Source: Streptococcus mitis (GTDB taxonomy: Bacteria > Bacillota > Bacilli > Lactobacillales > Streptococcaceae). From it: 64,000 bases of DNA. The DNA is taken from the NCBI RefSeq assembly GCF_016658865.1, contig NZ_CP067992.1, positions 763,001 through 827,000 on the forward strand, in the 5' to 3' direction. Position 1 is the stretch's first letter, and each line of letters begins with the position of its first letter. Positions 26,278 to 36,492 of this stretch are shown in pieces. A program made the translations under genes and the position numbers. The notes beneath the pieces are model-generated. The model was not told where the DNA came from and did no database searches. It saw only the letters and a list, made by a program, of their open reading frames with translations.

Positions 26278-26763
26278 ATGAAAACATTTCTTGTCAAACA
26301 AAAGTTTCGTCTTGGAGGCGAGCGCTTTGCTATCAAGGATGACAGGGGAGAAATTGCCTATCAGGTGGAGGGATCATTTTTTAAGATTCCCAAAACTTTT
26401 ATCATCTATGATGCTAATGGTGAACAGGTCAGTCAGATCAGTAAAGAAATCTTGACCTTGCTTCCTCGTTTTGAGATTCAGCTTCGGGATGGCTCGAGTT
26501 TTGTCATTCGCAAGAAGTTGACCTTCTGGCGAGATAAGTATGAGTTTGATAATCTAGGTCTTCGTATCGAGGGCAATATCTGGGATTTGAATTTCAAATT
26601 GCTGGATGATCGCGATCAGCTGATTGCGGAAATTAAGAAGGAACTCTTCCATCTGACTTCTACCTATACCGTAACGGTTCTTGAGGACGCTTATGCAGAC
26701 CTAGTCATTTCCCTCTGTGTTGCCATCGACTATGTGGAAATGCTGGAAAGCCAATCACATTAA
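26278..26763 (+). CDS. LURP-one-related (YxjI-like) beta-barrel protein
   Basis: 161-residue cytosolic protein of the LURP-one / scramblase-like fold: the start KTFLVKQKFRLGGERFAIKD and the repeated pattern of short strands (YQVEGSFFKIPKTFIIYDANG, ISKEILTLLPRFEIQ) are characteristic. Molecular function is not established. The ATG at 26278 follows GGAGGTG; an earlier in-frame ATG lies inside the T-box core and is rejected. It lies between the T-box and alaS, so it should share alanine-starvation control. Confidence 0.75.
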   Translation: MKTFLVKQKFRLGGERFAIKDDRGEIAYQVEGSFFKIPKTFIIYDANGEQVSQISKEILTLLPRFEIQLRDGSSFVIRKKLTFWRDKYEFDNLGLRIEGNIWDLNFKLLDDRDQLIAEIKKELFHLTSTYTVTVLEDAYADLVISLCVAIDYVEMLESQSH

Positions 26764-26784
26764 ACAAGTAAATAAGGAGACAAT

Positions 26785-29403
26785 ATGAAACAACTATCTA
26801 GTGCACAAGTACGCCAAATGTGGCTTGATTTCTGGGCGACCAAAGGTCACTCAGTAGAACCATCAGTGAGCTTGGTTCCTGTAAATGATCCAACACTTTT
26901 GTGGATCAACTCTGGGGTAGCAACCCTTAAGAAATACTTTGACGGGACCATCATTCCTGAAAATCCACGTATTACCAATGCGCAAAAGGCTATCCGTACC
27001 AACGACATTGAAAACGTAGGGAAGACTGCACGTCACCATACCATGTTTGAAATGTTGGGGAACTTCTCAATCGGAGATTACTTCCGTGACGAAGCAATCA
27101 CTTGGGCTTATGAGCTTTTGACCAGCCCTGAGTGGTTTGACTTCCCAGCTGAAAAACTTTACATGACCTACTATCCAGATGATAAAGATTCTTACAACCG
27201 CTGGATTGAAGTGGGAGTGGATCCAAGTCACTTGATTCCAATCGAGGACAACTTCTGGGAAATCGGTGCTGGACCTTCTGGACCAGATACAGAAATTTTC
27301 TTTGACCGTGGAGAAGCTTTTGACCCAGAAAATATCGGTCTTCGTCTCCTTGCAGAAGATATCGAAAACGACCGTTACATCGAAATCTGGAACATCGTTT
27401 TGTCACAATTTAACGCAGACCCTGCTGTTCCTCGTAGCGAGTACAAGGAATTACCACACAAGAACATTGATACGGGCGCTGGTTTGGAGCGTTTGGTGGC
27501 CGTTATCCAAGGGGCTAAGACAAACTTTGAGACAGACCTCTTTATGCCTATTATTCGTGAAGTGGAGAAATTGTCTGGTAAGGTTTATGACCAAGATGGC
27601 GACAACATGAGCTTTAAGGTCATCGCTGACCACATCCGTTCACTTTCATTTGCCATCGGGGATGGTGCCCTTCCAGGAAATGAGGGTCGTGGTTACGTCC
27701 TTCGTCGTCTGCTCCGTCGTGCCTCTATGCATGGTCAAAAATTGGGTATCAATGAGCCTTTCCTTTACAAACTCGTTCCAACTGTTGGAAAAATCATGGA
27801 AAGCTACTACCCAGAAGTGCTTGAAAAACGTGACTTTATCGAAAAAATCGTTAAGAGCGAGGAAGAGTCATTTGCGCGTACCCTTCACTCAGGTCAACAC
27901 TTTGCCCAAGGCATTGTAGCAGACTTGAAAGAAAAAGGTCAATCTGTCATTGCTGGTTCAGATGTATTCAAACTTTATGACACTTATGGATTCCCATTTG
28001 AATTGACTGAAGAAATCGCTGAAGAAGCTGGTATGACTGTTGACCGTGAAGGATTTGAAGCAGCCATGAAAGAACAGCAAGAGCGAGCGCGTGCGTCAGC
28101 TGTTAAGGGGGGCTCAATGGGTATGCAAAATGAAACCCTTCAAAACATCACAGTGGAAAGTGTCTTCAACTACAATGCTAGCCAATTGTCTTCTAAATTG
28201 GTGGCTATCGTGGCTGACAATGCAGAAGTAGAAGCTGTGTCAGAAGGAACTGCCTCACTTATCTTTGCGGAAACGCCATTCTACGCTGAAATGGGTGGAC
28301 AGGTAGCTGACCATGGACAAATCTTGGATGAGTCAGGTAAGGTTGTGGCTACTGTGACAAATGTTCAAAAAGCTCCAAATGGACAAGCCCTTCACACTGT
28401 TGAAGTCCTTGCACCACTTGCCTTGAATCAAGAATATACCTTAGCAATTGATACAAATCGTCGTCACCGTGTTATGAAAAACCACACTGCGACTCACTTG
28501 CTTCACGCTGCTCTTCACAACATCCTTGGAAACCACGCAACACAAGCAGGATCTCTTAACGAAGTTGAATTCCTTCGCTTTGACTTTACCCACTTCCAAG
28601 CAGTGACTGCTGAAGAATTGGGTGCAATTGAACAGCAAGTCAACGAAAAAATCTGGGAAGCTCTTGAAGTGAAGACAGTTGAAACAGATATTGACACTGC
28701 CAAGGAAATGGGTGCTATGGCCCTCTTTGGTGAGAAATACGGAAAAGAAGTCCGTGTTGTTACTATTGGTGACTACTCTATCGAGCTTTGTGGTGGTACC
28801 CACGTTGGTAACACTTCTGAGATTGGTCTCTTCAAGATCGTCAAAGAAGAAGGAATCGGATCAGGAACGCGTCGTATCTTGGCAGTGACTGGTAAGGAAG
28901 CCTTTGAAGCCTACCGTGAACAAGAAGACGCTCTTAAAGCTGTCGCAGCAACCCTTAAAGCACCTCAACTTAAAGAAGTTCCTCATAAGGTAGAAGGACT
29001 TCAAGAACAACTTCGTCAACTTCAAAAAGAAAATGCTGAGTTGAAAGAAAAAGCAGCAGCTGCAGCCGCAGGCGACATCTTCAAGGATGTTAAGGAAGTC
29101 AACGGTCACCGTTACATTGCTAGTCAAGTGTCTGTATCAGATGCAGGTGCCCTTCGTACTTTTGCGGACAATTGGAAACAAAAAGATTACTCTGACTTGC
29201 TTGTTCTAGTTGCAGCAATTGGGGACAAAGTCAATGTCCTTGTAGCAAGCAAGACAAAAGACCTTCATGCAGGAAACCTTGTCAAAGAATTGGCACCAAT
29301 CGTCGATGGACGTGGTGGTGGTAAACCCGACATGGCTATGGCAGGAGGAAGCAACCAAGCTAAAATCCAAGAATTGTTGGATGCGGTAGCAGGTAAATTG
29401 TAA
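26785..29403 (+). CDS. alaS: Alanyl-tRNA synthetase
   Basis: 872-residue class II synthetase. The catalytic domain carries [15 protein letters not shown] (motif 2 region) and [20 protein letters not shown]. The editing domain has [11 protein letters not shown] and [15 protein letters not shown], with the His/Cys ligands that clear Ser and Gly mischarging. A coiled region and the C-Ala domain ([14 protein letters not shown]) follow. Full length for streptococci. Transcribed with the LURP-one gene from the T-box promoter. Confidence 0.97.
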   Translation: MKQLSSAQVRQMWLDFWATKGHSVEPSVSLVPVNDPTLLWINSGVATLKKYFDGTIIPENPRITNAQKAIRTNDIENVGKTARHHTMFEMLGNFSIGDYFRDEAITWAYELLTSPEWFDFPAEKLYMTYYPDDKDSYNRWIEVGVDPSHLIPIEDNFWEIGAGPSGPDTEIFFDRGEAFDPENIGLRLLAEDIENDRYIEIWNIVLSQFNADPAVPRSEYKELPHKNIDTGAGLERLVAVIQGAKTNFETDLFMPIIREVEKLSGKVYDQDGDNMSFKVIADHIRSLSFAIGDGALPGNEGRGYVLRRLLRRASMHGQKLGINEPFLYKLVPTVGKIMESYYPEVLEKRDFIEKIVKSEEESFARTLHSGQHFAQGIVADLKEKGQSVIAGSDVFKLYDTYGFPFELTEEIAEEAGMTVDREGFEAAMKEQQERARASAVKGGSMGMQNETLQNITVESVFNYNASQLSSKLVAIVADNAEVEAVSEGTASLIFAETPFYAEMGGQVADHGQILDESGKVVATVTNVQKAPNGQALHTVEVLAPLALNQEYTLAIDTNRRHRVMKNHTATHLLHAALHNILGNHATQAGSLNEVEFLRFDFTHFQAVTAEELGAIEQQVNEKIWEALEVKTVETDIDTAKEMGAMALFGEKYGKEVRVVTIGDYSIELCGGTHVGNTSEIGLFKIVKEEGIGSGTRRILAVTGKEAFEAYREQEDALKAVAATLKAPQLKEVPHKVEGLQEQLRQLQKENAELKEKAAAAAAGDIFKDVKEVNGHRYIASQVSVSDAGALRTFADNWKQKDYSDLLVLVAAIGDKVNVLVASKTKDLHAGNLVKELAPIVDGRGGGKPDMAMAGGSNQAKIQELLDAVAGKL

Positions 29404-29411
29404 TCAAGCAA

Positions 29412-29513
29412 TACTCTTCGAAAATCTCTTCAAACCTCGTCAGCTTCACCTTGCCGTACTCAAGTACAGCCTGCGGCTAGCTTCCTAGTTTGCTCTTTGA
29501 TTTTCATTGAGTA
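29412..29513. repeat. Short BOX-like element (boxA-boxC without boxB)
   Basis: 102 bp bounded by TA, sharing the boxA start (CTCTTCGAAAATCTCTTCAA, then CGTCAGCTTCACCTTGCCGTA) and the boxC end (CTCTTTGATTTTCATTGAG) with the element at 6628-6821, but lacking the 45-bp boxB unit. Confidence 0.75.
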
Positions 29514-29516
29514 TAA

Positions 29517-29545
29517 AGATCTATCCATTTGGGTAGGTCTTTTTT
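29517..29545 (+). terminator. Terminator of alaS
   Basis: AGATCTATCC / GGGTAGGTCT stem (two G-U pairs), loop ATTT, T-run. It begins directly after the BOX-like element. Confidence 0.8.
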
Positions 29546-29551
29546 GACTAC

Positions 29552-29581
29552 AAAAAAGCCAAATCCGATTGGACCTGGCTT
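29552..29581 (-). terminator. Terminator of the amylase gene
   Basis: On the minus strand AGCCAGGTCC, loop AATC, GGATTTGGCT then TTTTTT, downstream of the amylase stop. Confidence 0.75.
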
Positions 29582-29596
29582 GCTTATCATTGTATG

Positions 29597-31051
29597 TTAG
29601 ATTGTATTGGCTGCCCAGACACTTACAGATCTTTCTGAGACTGGGAATTGTCCATAACCTTCTTCATCAATTGTAACTTGACCTTGGTGGTTGCCAAGTA
29701 AATCTACAAAGGTTTGGTTAGCCCATTCTTGGCCGACAAACATTGACTTGCTGTTTTCTTGGTCATTTGAGATTAAGACTGCGATTGGGGATTGATTTTC
29801 AGCACCTGAACGTACCCAACCGACACAGTTAGCCTCATCAAAGTAGTCTGTTTGTTCTCCATAGGCCAAGTCTTTTCGGATGGCTAGGAGGCGGTCAAGA
29901 ACTTCTTTGAAATCTTCTTGAGCGTATTTTCCTGAAATCCCATAGTAGTCTCCGTAAAAGACACATGGCAGTCCATTTTGACGTAATAGAATGAGGGCAT
30001 AGGCTGCTGGCTTGAACCATTCTTCAACAGTAGACTCAAGAGCCTGACCACGTTGGGTATCGTGGTTGTCGACAAAGGTTACAGCCTTGTCAGGTTTGAG
30101 TTCAACCAAGCTATCTGTGAAAATACCACGAAGGTCATAGTTTGCGCCAGCTTGACTGGCTTCAAAGAGATTTTGGTGGAGACGAACATCAACAAGGTCA
30201 AAGCGTTCTTCCGTTTTTTCAAGATAGTCTAGATTGGCTTCCTTGTCGGGGTTCCAAAATTCACCGAACACATAGAAATCCTCACCGTATTTTTCCTTCA
30301 TATCGCGGATGAAATTGCGCATAAAGAAAGAATCAATGTGTTTGACGGCATCCAAGCGGAAACCAGCTACACCAGTCGTTTCCATGAACCAGTCAGCCCA
30401 GTCATAGATATTTTGGATGACTTCAGGATGTTTAAAATCTAGGTCGGCATACATGAGGTAGTCATAGTTACCGTTTTCATTATCGACCAATTCCTCATTT
30501 GCCCAACCCTTGTTGTCCCCTTGGATGAGATAAATGCCAGACTTGCGGCGTTTGGCATCGTAGTCTGTACCGGTGAAGTGGTACCAGTGCCAGTGGAAGT
30601 CATTGTAGGTATCTTGGCGACCATCGAAGGTAAAGCTAGTCCAGCCATTGATGGTGAAGGGTTCTCCAAGTTCAACTGTACGGTCTACAGGATCCACTTC
30701 AATAACTTGAAAGGCTTCCATGTGATCGGCCGCAGCCTTGTGATTGAGCACCACATCGGCCATTGGTTGGATTCCCTGTGCTTTTAGAGCTTGAATGGCT
30801 TGAAGATAGTCTTCTTTAAAACCATACTTGGTGCGGACAGTTCCTTTTTGGTTAAACTCTCCTAAGTCGAATAAGTCATAGACCCCATAGCCGACATCTT
30901 TTTCATTGGTCGCCTTAAAAGCTGGTGGCATCCAGACATGGCTGATACCGAGATCGGCTAGGTGTTGAGCATCTTCAGCTAGATGCGTCCAGTGCTGACC
31001 GTCGTGGGGCAGATACCATTCAAAGTATTGCATGAGTGTTTGATTTTGCAT
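29597..31051 (-). CDS. Cytoplasmic alpha-amylase (GH13)
   Basis: 484-residue glycoside hydrolase with the four GH13 regions in order: DVVLNH, GFRLDAVKH (catalytic Asp), FGEFW (catalytic Glu) and FVDNHDTQ. No signal peptide (it starts MQNQTLMQYFEWYLP), so it acts inside the cell on maltodextrins or glycogen. Length matches the intracellular AmyA type. A palindromic CcpA-like site lies just upstream. It is convergent with alaS. Confidence 0.94.
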   Translation of the reverse strand: MQNQTLMQYFEWYLPHDGQHWTHLAEDAQHLADLGISHVWMPPAFKATNEKDVGYGVYDLFDLGEFNQKGTVRTKYGFKEDYLQAIQALKAQGIQPMADVVLNHKAAADHMEAFQVIEVDPVDRTVELGEPFTINGWTSFTFDGRQDTYNDFHWHWYHFTGTDYDAKRRKSGIYLIQGDNKGWANEELVDNENGNYDYLMYADLDFKHPEVIQNIYDWADWFMETTGVAGFRLDAVKHIDSFFMRNFIRDMKEKYGEDFYVFGEFWNPDKEANLDYLEKTEERFDLVDVRLHQNLFEASQAGANYDLRGIFTDSLVELKPDKAVTFVDNHDTQRGQALESTVEEWFKPAAYALILLRQNGLPCVFYGDYYGISGKYAQEDFKEVLDRLLAIRKDLAYGEQTDYFDEANCVGWVRSGAENQSPIAVLISNDQENSKSMFVGQEWANQTFVDLLGNHQGQVTIDEEGYGQFPVSERSVSVWAANTI

Positions 31052-31107
31052 GATGTTTCCTCTTACTTGTCAATCTTGTTCTTTATTCTATCATAAAGTA
31101 TTGGTTA

Positions 31108-31123
31108 GCTCAAACGTTTGCGT
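31108..31123 (-). promoter_or_regulatory. Candidate cre (CcpA) site upstream of the amylase gene
   Basis: CGCAAACGTTTGAGCT on the minus strand, with a perfect CAAACGTTTG core at 31111-31120. It lies about 60 bases upstream of the amylase start, a usual place for catabolite repression of starch genes. Called by eye. Confidence 0.6.
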
Positions 31124-31228
31124 AAAACTGAATAATAAGTTTTTGACTATTTTATATAAAATGTTGATTTTTAAAATGAAAGCGCTATAATTATAGTAAA
31201 TTACATAGATAAAGAGAGGAGATTTCTC

Positions 31229-31978
31229 ATGATTGAATTTCAAAATGTTAGTAAGTTGTATGGTGATAAAGAGGCCTTGAGCAATCTCAATTTGCAGATT
31301 GAAAATGGGGAGATTATGGGCTTGATTGGCCATAATGGGGCTGGAAAATCGACTACTATAAAATCCCTAGTCAGTATCATTTTACCCAGTAGTGGTCGTA
31401 TTTTGGTAGACGGTCAGGATTTATCGGAAAATCGATTGGCTATCAAACGAAAGATTGGCTACGTAGCAGACTCGCCTGACTTATTCTTACGCTTAACAGC
31501 CAATGAATTTTGGGAATTAATCGCCTCCTCTTATGATCTGACTAGCTCTGACTTGGAGGCTAGTCTAGCTAGGCTATTGAGCGTTTTTGATTTTGCTGAA
31601 AATCGCTATCAGGTTATTGAAACACTTTCTCACGGAATGCGTCAGAAAGTCTTTGTCATCGGAGCACTCTTGTCTGATCCTGATATTTGGGTCTTGGACG
31701 AACCCTTGACTGGTTTGGATCCCCAGGCTGCCTTTGATTTGAAGCAGATGATGAAGGAACATGCACAAAAAGGGAAGACGGTCTTGTTTTCAACTCATGT
31801 CCTAGAGGTAGCCGAGCAAGTCTGTGATCGGATTGCCATTTTGAAAAAGGGGCATTTGATTTATTGTGGTAGCGTAGAGGACTTGAGAAAAGACCATCCA
31901 GACCAGTCTTTGGAAAGTATATACCTTAGTCTTGCTGGTAGAAAAGAGGAGGTTTCAGATGCGTCTCAAGGTCATTAA
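31229..31978 (+). CDS. ABC exporter ATPase
   Basis: 249-residue ATPase with Walker A GHNGAGKST, a signature region reading LSHGMRQKV, Walker B IWVLDEPLTGLDP and H-loop FSTHVLEVAE. This belongs to the DrrA/CcmA-like exporter class. It pairs with the following permease gene, which starts within its last 20 bases. The substrate is unknown. Ribosome site AGAGAGGAG. Confidence 0.9.
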   Translation: MIEFQNVSKLYGDKEALSNLNLQIENGEIMGLIGHNGAGKSTTIKSLVSIILPSSGRILVDGQDLSENRLAIKRKIGYVADSPDLFLRLTANEFWELIASSYDLTSSDLEASLARLLSVFDFAENRYQVIETLSHGMRQKVFVIGALLSDPDIWVLDEPLTGLDPQAAFDLKQMMKEHAQKGKTVLFSTHVLEVAEQVCDRIAILKKGHLIYCGSVEDLRKDHPDQSLESIYLSLAGRKEEVSDASQGH

Positions 31979-33593
31979 AAAATTAGTTGATGTCAATATC
32001 CTCTATTCATCTCAAGAAGCTAATCTGGCTAACCTACGAAAGAAGCAGGCTAAGAATCCTGGGAAAAAAGTAAATGTTTCCGCTAGAGTCCTAAGTTCTT
32101 ACATTTTTTCCAGTCTCTTGATGCTCATCATGTTTATAAATATAGCCAATCATTTTCCTTTTGATGAAATGCCTGTTTATTTTAGTTTTATGGTTGCTAT
32201 TTTACTAGTGATTGCCTTTTCAACTTCTTTAACTGCCTTTTACAATGTCTTTTATGAGAGTAAGGACTTGGTATCGTATAGGCCTTATGCCTTTAAAGAA
32301 TCAGAGATTATAATTGCTAAAGGACTGTCTGTCCTCTTGCCAGCTCTGCCTGGAATTGTACCAATCCTAGCTTATTTTCTAGTCCTCTACATTAGGCTAG
32401 CACCTTCTCTTTGGCTTGGCTTGCCTTTGATGCTACTGTCCTTGACCTTATTATTTGTCTCTGTTACTTTAGTGATGGTAGTGGCAGTACATTTTTTGGC
32501 TCAGACTACGGTCTTCAGAAAGTATCAGTCTATTTTTTCGAATGTGATGATTGGGATAGGAGTTCTCATACCTTTAATATTTGTCTTCTTTCTACAGTCG
32601 ACTTCTGGACGTATTGTTGACAAAGTTAGAGACATTCCATTTCTCCTTTATCCTATTCATCTCTTTTACAAAATAGCAGTGGAGCCTTTTTCGACAGAAG
32701 CCATCCTGGGTCTGTTCGCTTGGATAGGACTAACTCTCTTCTTGCTTTACTTGAGCAAAAAGAAGGTTTTTCCTCGTTTTTATGACGTGATTCTGCTTAA
32801 CAGTGAGGAGAAGGTCAAGAAAGAACGTCGCAGCAAGGAGGGGCTTTCAACTACTAAAAAGGGCTTTTTCCGTATGGTTTTACGCTACCACCTCACCCTT
32901 TTGGGACAGGGGACTGGCGTGGTTACAGTGCTTTTTACAAGTGCTTTCCTTCCTTATCTCATGATGATCGGTCTAATTTCCAAAATCCGAGATTCTCAGA
33001 TAGTTCCGGACATTCATCCTCCATACTGGTTACCCTTGTTTTTTATAGCTCTTTTTATATCTGTTGTCAATAATAATATCACCAGCCTGCCTTCAATTGC
33101 CTTGTCTTTAGAGAGGGAAAATGTTGATTTTCTTAAGAGTTTACCCTTTGACTTTGCTCGTTATGTGAAAGTGAAATTTTGGATTATATTTGCTGTCCAG
33201 TCCTTTTTACCAGTTCTGACTTTACTTGGTCTTTCTCTATATTTAGGCTTGCCCATCCTTTCGATGATTTACCTTCTTGTAGTCTGGACCCTTGCCAGTG
33301 TCATCCTTTCTTGCCACCATTACTTTAAGGACGTGAAAAATCTATCAACTAATTGGAGTAACATTACGGACCTGGTGAATCGTTCAAATCGTATAGTAGC
33401 AATAGTTTTACTCTTAATTTATAGTGCTATCTTAATGATTTTAGTCATAGCAAGTTTATTCTTGGTTCGGTCTCTCTCCCCTATCCTTGCCATCAGCTTG
33501 GGAGTAGGAGTTCTTATCCTCTTGCTTGCTCTTGCTATTTTTGGCTATCATTACTACCTGTCACGCATATTGGCAGAAATAGAAAAAAGATGA
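31959..33593 (+). CDS. ABC exporter permease, polytopic
   Basis: 544-residue membrane protein with about twelve hydrophobic segments and a charged cytosolic loop near residues 280-310. The start is ATG 31959 after AGAGGAGG inside the ATPase gene; an in-frame ATG nine codons earlier has no ribosome site. It resembles large streptococcal permeases paired with a single ATPase. No substrate can be deduced. Confidence 0.85.
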   Translation: MRLKVIKKLVDVNILYSSQEANLANLRKKQAKNPGKKVNVSARVLSSYIFSSLLMLIMFINIANHFPFDEMPVYFSFMVAILLVIAFSTSLTAFYNVFYESKDLVSYRPYAFKESEIIIAKGLSVLLPALPGIVPILAYFLVLYIRLAPSLWLGLPLMLLSLTLLFVSVTLVMVVAVHFLAQTTVFRKYQSIFSNVMIGIGVLIPLIFVFFLQSTSGRIVDKVRDIPFLLYPIHLFYKIAVEPFSTEAILGLFAWIGLTLFLLYLSKKKVFPRFYDVILLNSEEKVKKERRSKEGLSTTKKGFFRMVLRYHLTLLGQGTGVVTVLFTSAFLPYLMMIGLISKIRDSQIVPDIHPPYWLPLFFIALFISVVNNNITSLPSIALSLERENVDFLKSLPFDFARYVKVKFWIIFAVQSFLPVLTLLGLSLYLGLPILSMIYLLVVWTLASVILSCHHYFKDVKNLSTNWSNITDLVNRSNRIVAIVLLLIYSAILMILVIASLFLVRSLSPILAISLGVGVLILLLALAIFGYHYYLSRILAEIEKR

Positions 33594-33630
33594 GCTAGTT
33601 GGTCGCTTGCTTGATAAATTTTATAAAAAG

Positions 33631-33665
33631 AAATGCTCCTCCGTTCTTGGAAGAGCATTTTTTAT
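33631..33665 (+). terminator. Terminator of the ABC exporter operon
   Basis: AAATGCTC / GAGCATTT stem followed by TTTTATT. Confidence 0.8.
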
Positions 33666-33756
33666 TGTAACTCTCACACAATTATTTCTAATTTTTAATT
33701 AGTATTAGTATACCATTTTTTAAAACGAGAGTAAAAAAGCAAGGGTTGTTTCTTTT

Positions 33757-33785
33757 TTGAGAATTGTCTAAAAATTTGATATAAT
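33757..33785 (+). promoter_or_regulatory. Promoter giving a probable leaderless methyltransferase mRNA
   Basis: TTGAGA (33757-33762), 17 bases, TATAAT (33780-33785). Transcription would begin at about 33791-33793, where the ATG of the methyltransferase lies. Confidence 0.75.
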
Positions 33786-33792
33786 GGTAGCT

Positions 33793-34956
33793 ATGAATAG
33801 AATAAGAGTCAGCAAGCGGGTTGAAAAAAAGCTTGCCAAAGGTCTGGTTTTGCTAGAAGCCAGCGATCTTGAGAATGTCAATCTCAAGGATCAGGAAGTA
33901 GAAGTCCATAGTCAAGATGGAACCTTTCTTGGGACTGCCTACCTTTCCCAACAAAATAAGGGCCTGGGCTGGTTTGTTAGCAAAGACAAGGTGACCTTCA
34001 ATCAAGCTTTCTTTGAAACGCTATTTAGACAAGCTAAAGAAAAGAGAAAAGCCTACTATCAAGATGATTTGACAACTGCCTTTCGTCTCTTTAACCAAGA
34101 GGGAGATGGCTTTGGTGGTCTGACAGTGGACCTTTATGGCGACTATGCTGTCTTTTCTTGGTATAACTCTTATGTTTATCAGATTCGTAAGACTATATCA
34201 GAAGCCTTTAGACAGGTTTTTCCTGAGGTCTTAGGGACCTATGAGAAGATCCGCTTTAAGGGTTTGGACTATGAATCAGCCCATGTTTATGGTCAAGAAG
34301 CACCTGACTTTTTCACTGTTCTGGAAAATGGTGTTCTGTATCAAGTCTTTATGAATGATGGCTTGATGACAGGGATTTTCCTAGACCAGCACGAGGTTCG
34401 TGGTAGCTTGGTTGACGGTTTGGCTATGGGCAAATCCTTGCTCAATATGTTTTCCTACACAGCAGCCTTTTCAGTAGCTGCGGCTATGGGAGGAGCAAGT
34501 CAGACAACTTCTGTTGACCTAGCCAAACGTTCACGAGAATTGTCTCAAGCGCATTTTCAGGCAAATGGGCTCAGCACAGATGACCATCGTTTTATAGTCA
34601 TGGACGTCTTTGAGTATTTCAAATATGCCAAACGCAAATGCCTGACCTACGATGTGATTGTCCTAGATCCGCCTAGCTTTGCTCGGAACAAAAAACAAAC
34701 GTTCTCTGTGGCCAAGGATTATCACAAGTTGATATCCCAGAGTCTTGAGATTTTAAATCCGGGCGGTATTATTATTGCTAGCACCAATGCTGCCAATGTA
34801 TCCCGCCAGAAATTTACAGAACAAATTGATAAAGGCTTTGCAGGAAGAAATTACCAGATTTTAAATAAATACGGTCTTCCAGCGGATTTCGCCTATAATA
34901 AAAAAGATGAAAGTAGTAATTACCTCAAGGTGATTAGTATGAAGGTTAGTAAATGA
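33793..34956 (+). CDS. Class I SAM-dependent rRNA methyltransferase (RlmI-like)
   Basis: 387 residues: an N-terminal PUA domain (about 1-75), then an RlmI/YccW-type methyltransferase domain with [15 protein letters not shown], the SAM motif [15 protein letters not shown] and the catalytic motif [14 protein letters not shown]. The family methylates cytosine in 23S rRNA. ATG 33793 is preferred over 33784, because the latter lies inside the -10 box and would not be transcribed. It overlaps aroD by four bases, so it heads the shikimate operon. Confidence 0.85.
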   Translation: MNRIRVSKRVEKKLAKGLVLLEASDLENVNLKDQEVEVHSQDGTFLGTAYLSQQNKGLGWFVSKDKVTFNQAFFETLFRQAKEKRKAYYQDDLTTAFRLFNQEGDGFGGLTVDLYGDYAVFSWYNSYVYQIRKTISEAFRQVFPEVLGTYEKIRFKGLDYESAHVYGQEAPDFFTVLENGVLYQVFMNDGLMTGIFLDQHEVRGSLVDGLAMGKSLLNMFSYTAAFSVAAAMGGASQTTSVDLAKRSRELSQAHFQANGLSTDDHRFIVMDVFEYFKYAKRKCLTYDVIVLDPPSFARNKKQTFSVAKDYHKLISQSLEILNPGGIIIASTNAANVSRQKFTEQIDKGFAGRNYQILNKYGLPADFAYNKKDESSNYLKVISMKVSK

Positions 34957-35630
34957 AATTAATCGTTTCAGTAATGCCAAGAAGTTTAGAGGAGGCTCAG
35001 GCTCTGGATGCCACAAGGTATCTGGATGCCGACATCATTGAATGGCGTGCCGACTATCTGCCTAAGGAAGCGATTTTGCAGGTGGCTCCAGCTATTTTTG
35101 AAAAATTCGCAGGCCGTGAGTTGGTTTTTACATTGCGAACTCGCTCTGAAGGGGGAGAAATCGACCTTTCTCCAGAAGAATATATCCATCTAATCAAGGA
35201 AGTGGCGCAACTCTATCAACCAGACTATATTGATTTTGAGTACTATAGCTACAAGGATGTTTTTGAGGAAATGCTGGACTTTCCAAATCTCGTTTTGAGT
35301 TACCATAATTTCCAAGAAACACCTGAAAACATGATGGAAATCTTGTCAGAGTTGACGAGCCTAAATCCAAAACTTGTTAAGGTTGCGGTGATGGCTCATA
35401 CGGAGCAGGATGTCTTAGACTTGATGAACTATACACGAGGCTTTAAAACCCTCAATCCTGAACAGGAATATGTGACCATTTCTATGGGCAAGGTGGGCAA
35501 GGTTTCTCGTATCACTGCGGATGTGACAGGTTCTAGCTGGTCTTTTGCCAGTCTGGATGAGGCTAGTGCCCCAGGGCAGATTTCCTTAGCTAACATGAAA
35601 AAAATCAGGGAGATTTTGGATGAAGCTTGA
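34953..35630 (+). CDS. aroD: 3-dehydroquinate dehydratase, type I
   Basis: 225-residue TIM-barrel enzyme, third step of the shikimate pathway. The Schiff-base lysine lies in [14 protein letters not shown] and the catalytic His in [22 protein letters not shown] is the substrate-binding Arg/Glu segment. Overlaps the methyltransferase gene (ATGA) and aroE by 11 bases, showing an operon. Confidence 0.95.
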   Translation: MKLIVSVMPRSLEEAQALDATRYLDADIIEWRADYLPKEAILQVAPAIFEKFAGRELVFTLRTRSEGGEIDLSPEEYIHLIKEVAQLYQPDYIDFEYYSYKDVFEEMLDFPNLVLSYHNFQETPENMMEILSELTSLNPKLVKVAVMAHTEQDVLDLMNYTRGFKTLNPEQEYVTISMGKVGKVSRITADVTGSSWSFASLDEASAPGQISLANMKKIREILDEA

Positions 35631-36474
35631 TGGCTATACACGTTTAGCTGCCGTTGTTGCCAATCCTATTAAGCATTCGATTTCCCCCTTTATTCACAAT
35701 AGGGCCTTTGGGGAGACAGCTACCAATGGTGTTTATGTGGCTTGGGAGATTGAAGCGAGTGACTTGGCAGAAACAGTGGCTAATATTCGTCGCTACCAGA
35801 TGTTTGGTATCAACCTATCCATGCCCTATAAGGAGCAAGTGATTCCTTATTTGGATGAGCTGAGTGACGAAGCGCGCTTGATTGGTGCGGTTAATACGGT
35901 TGTCAATGAAAATGGCAATTTAATTGGATATAATACAGATGGCAAGGGATTTTTTAAGAGCTTGCCTTCTTTTACAATTTCAGGTAAAAAGATGACCCTG
36001 CTGGGTGCAGGTGGTGCGGCCAAGTCTATCTTGGCACAAGCTATTTTGGATGGTGTCAGTCAGATTTCTGTCTTTGTTCGTTCAGTTTCTATGGAAAAAA
36101 CAAGACCTTATCTAGACAAGTTACAGGAGCAGACAGGCTTTAAAGTGGATTTGTATGCTTTAGAAGATGTTCCTGAACTGCAAGCAAGGATTGCTGAGTC
36201 TGATTTACTGGTCAATGCCACCAGTGTGGGCATGGATGGTCAATCATCTCCAGTTCCTGAAAACATTGTTCTATCAGAAACTCTCTTAGTAGCAGATATC
36301 ATTTACCAACCATTTGAAACACCATTTTTAAAATGGGCCAGAAGTCAGGGTAATTCAGCCGTCAATGGTCTGGGAATGTTGCTCTATCAAGCTGCAGAAG
36401 CTTTTCAACTGTGGACAGGCAGGGAAATGCCGACAGAAGAAATTTGGCAGTCCTTAACAGAAAAATACCAATAA
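35620..36474 (+). CDS. aroE: Shikimate dehydrogenase
   Basis: 284 residues. Substrate site HSISPFIHN near the N-terminus, catalytic Lys in NLSMPYKE, the GAVNTVVN and GYNTDGKGF motifs, and the NADP-binding loop [11 protein letters not shown]. It reduces 3-dehydroshikimate to shikimate. Standard length; starts within aroD and is followed 18 bases later by aroB. Confidence 0.95.
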   Translation: MKLDGYTRLAAVVANPIKHSISPFIHNRAFGETATNGVYVAWEIEASDLAETVANIRRYQMFGINLSMPYKEQVIPYLDELSDEARLIGAVNTVVNENGNLIGYNTDGKGFFKSLPSFTISGKKMTLLGAGGAAKSILAQAILDGVSQISVFVRSVSMEKTRPYLDKLQEQTGFKVDLYALEDVPELQARIAESDLLVNATSVGMDGQSSPVPENIVLSETLLVADIIYQPFETPFLKWARSQGNSAVNGLGMLLYQAAEAFQLWTGREMPTEEIWQSLTEKYQ

Positions 36475-36492
36475 AGAAAGGGAGATTCTCCT

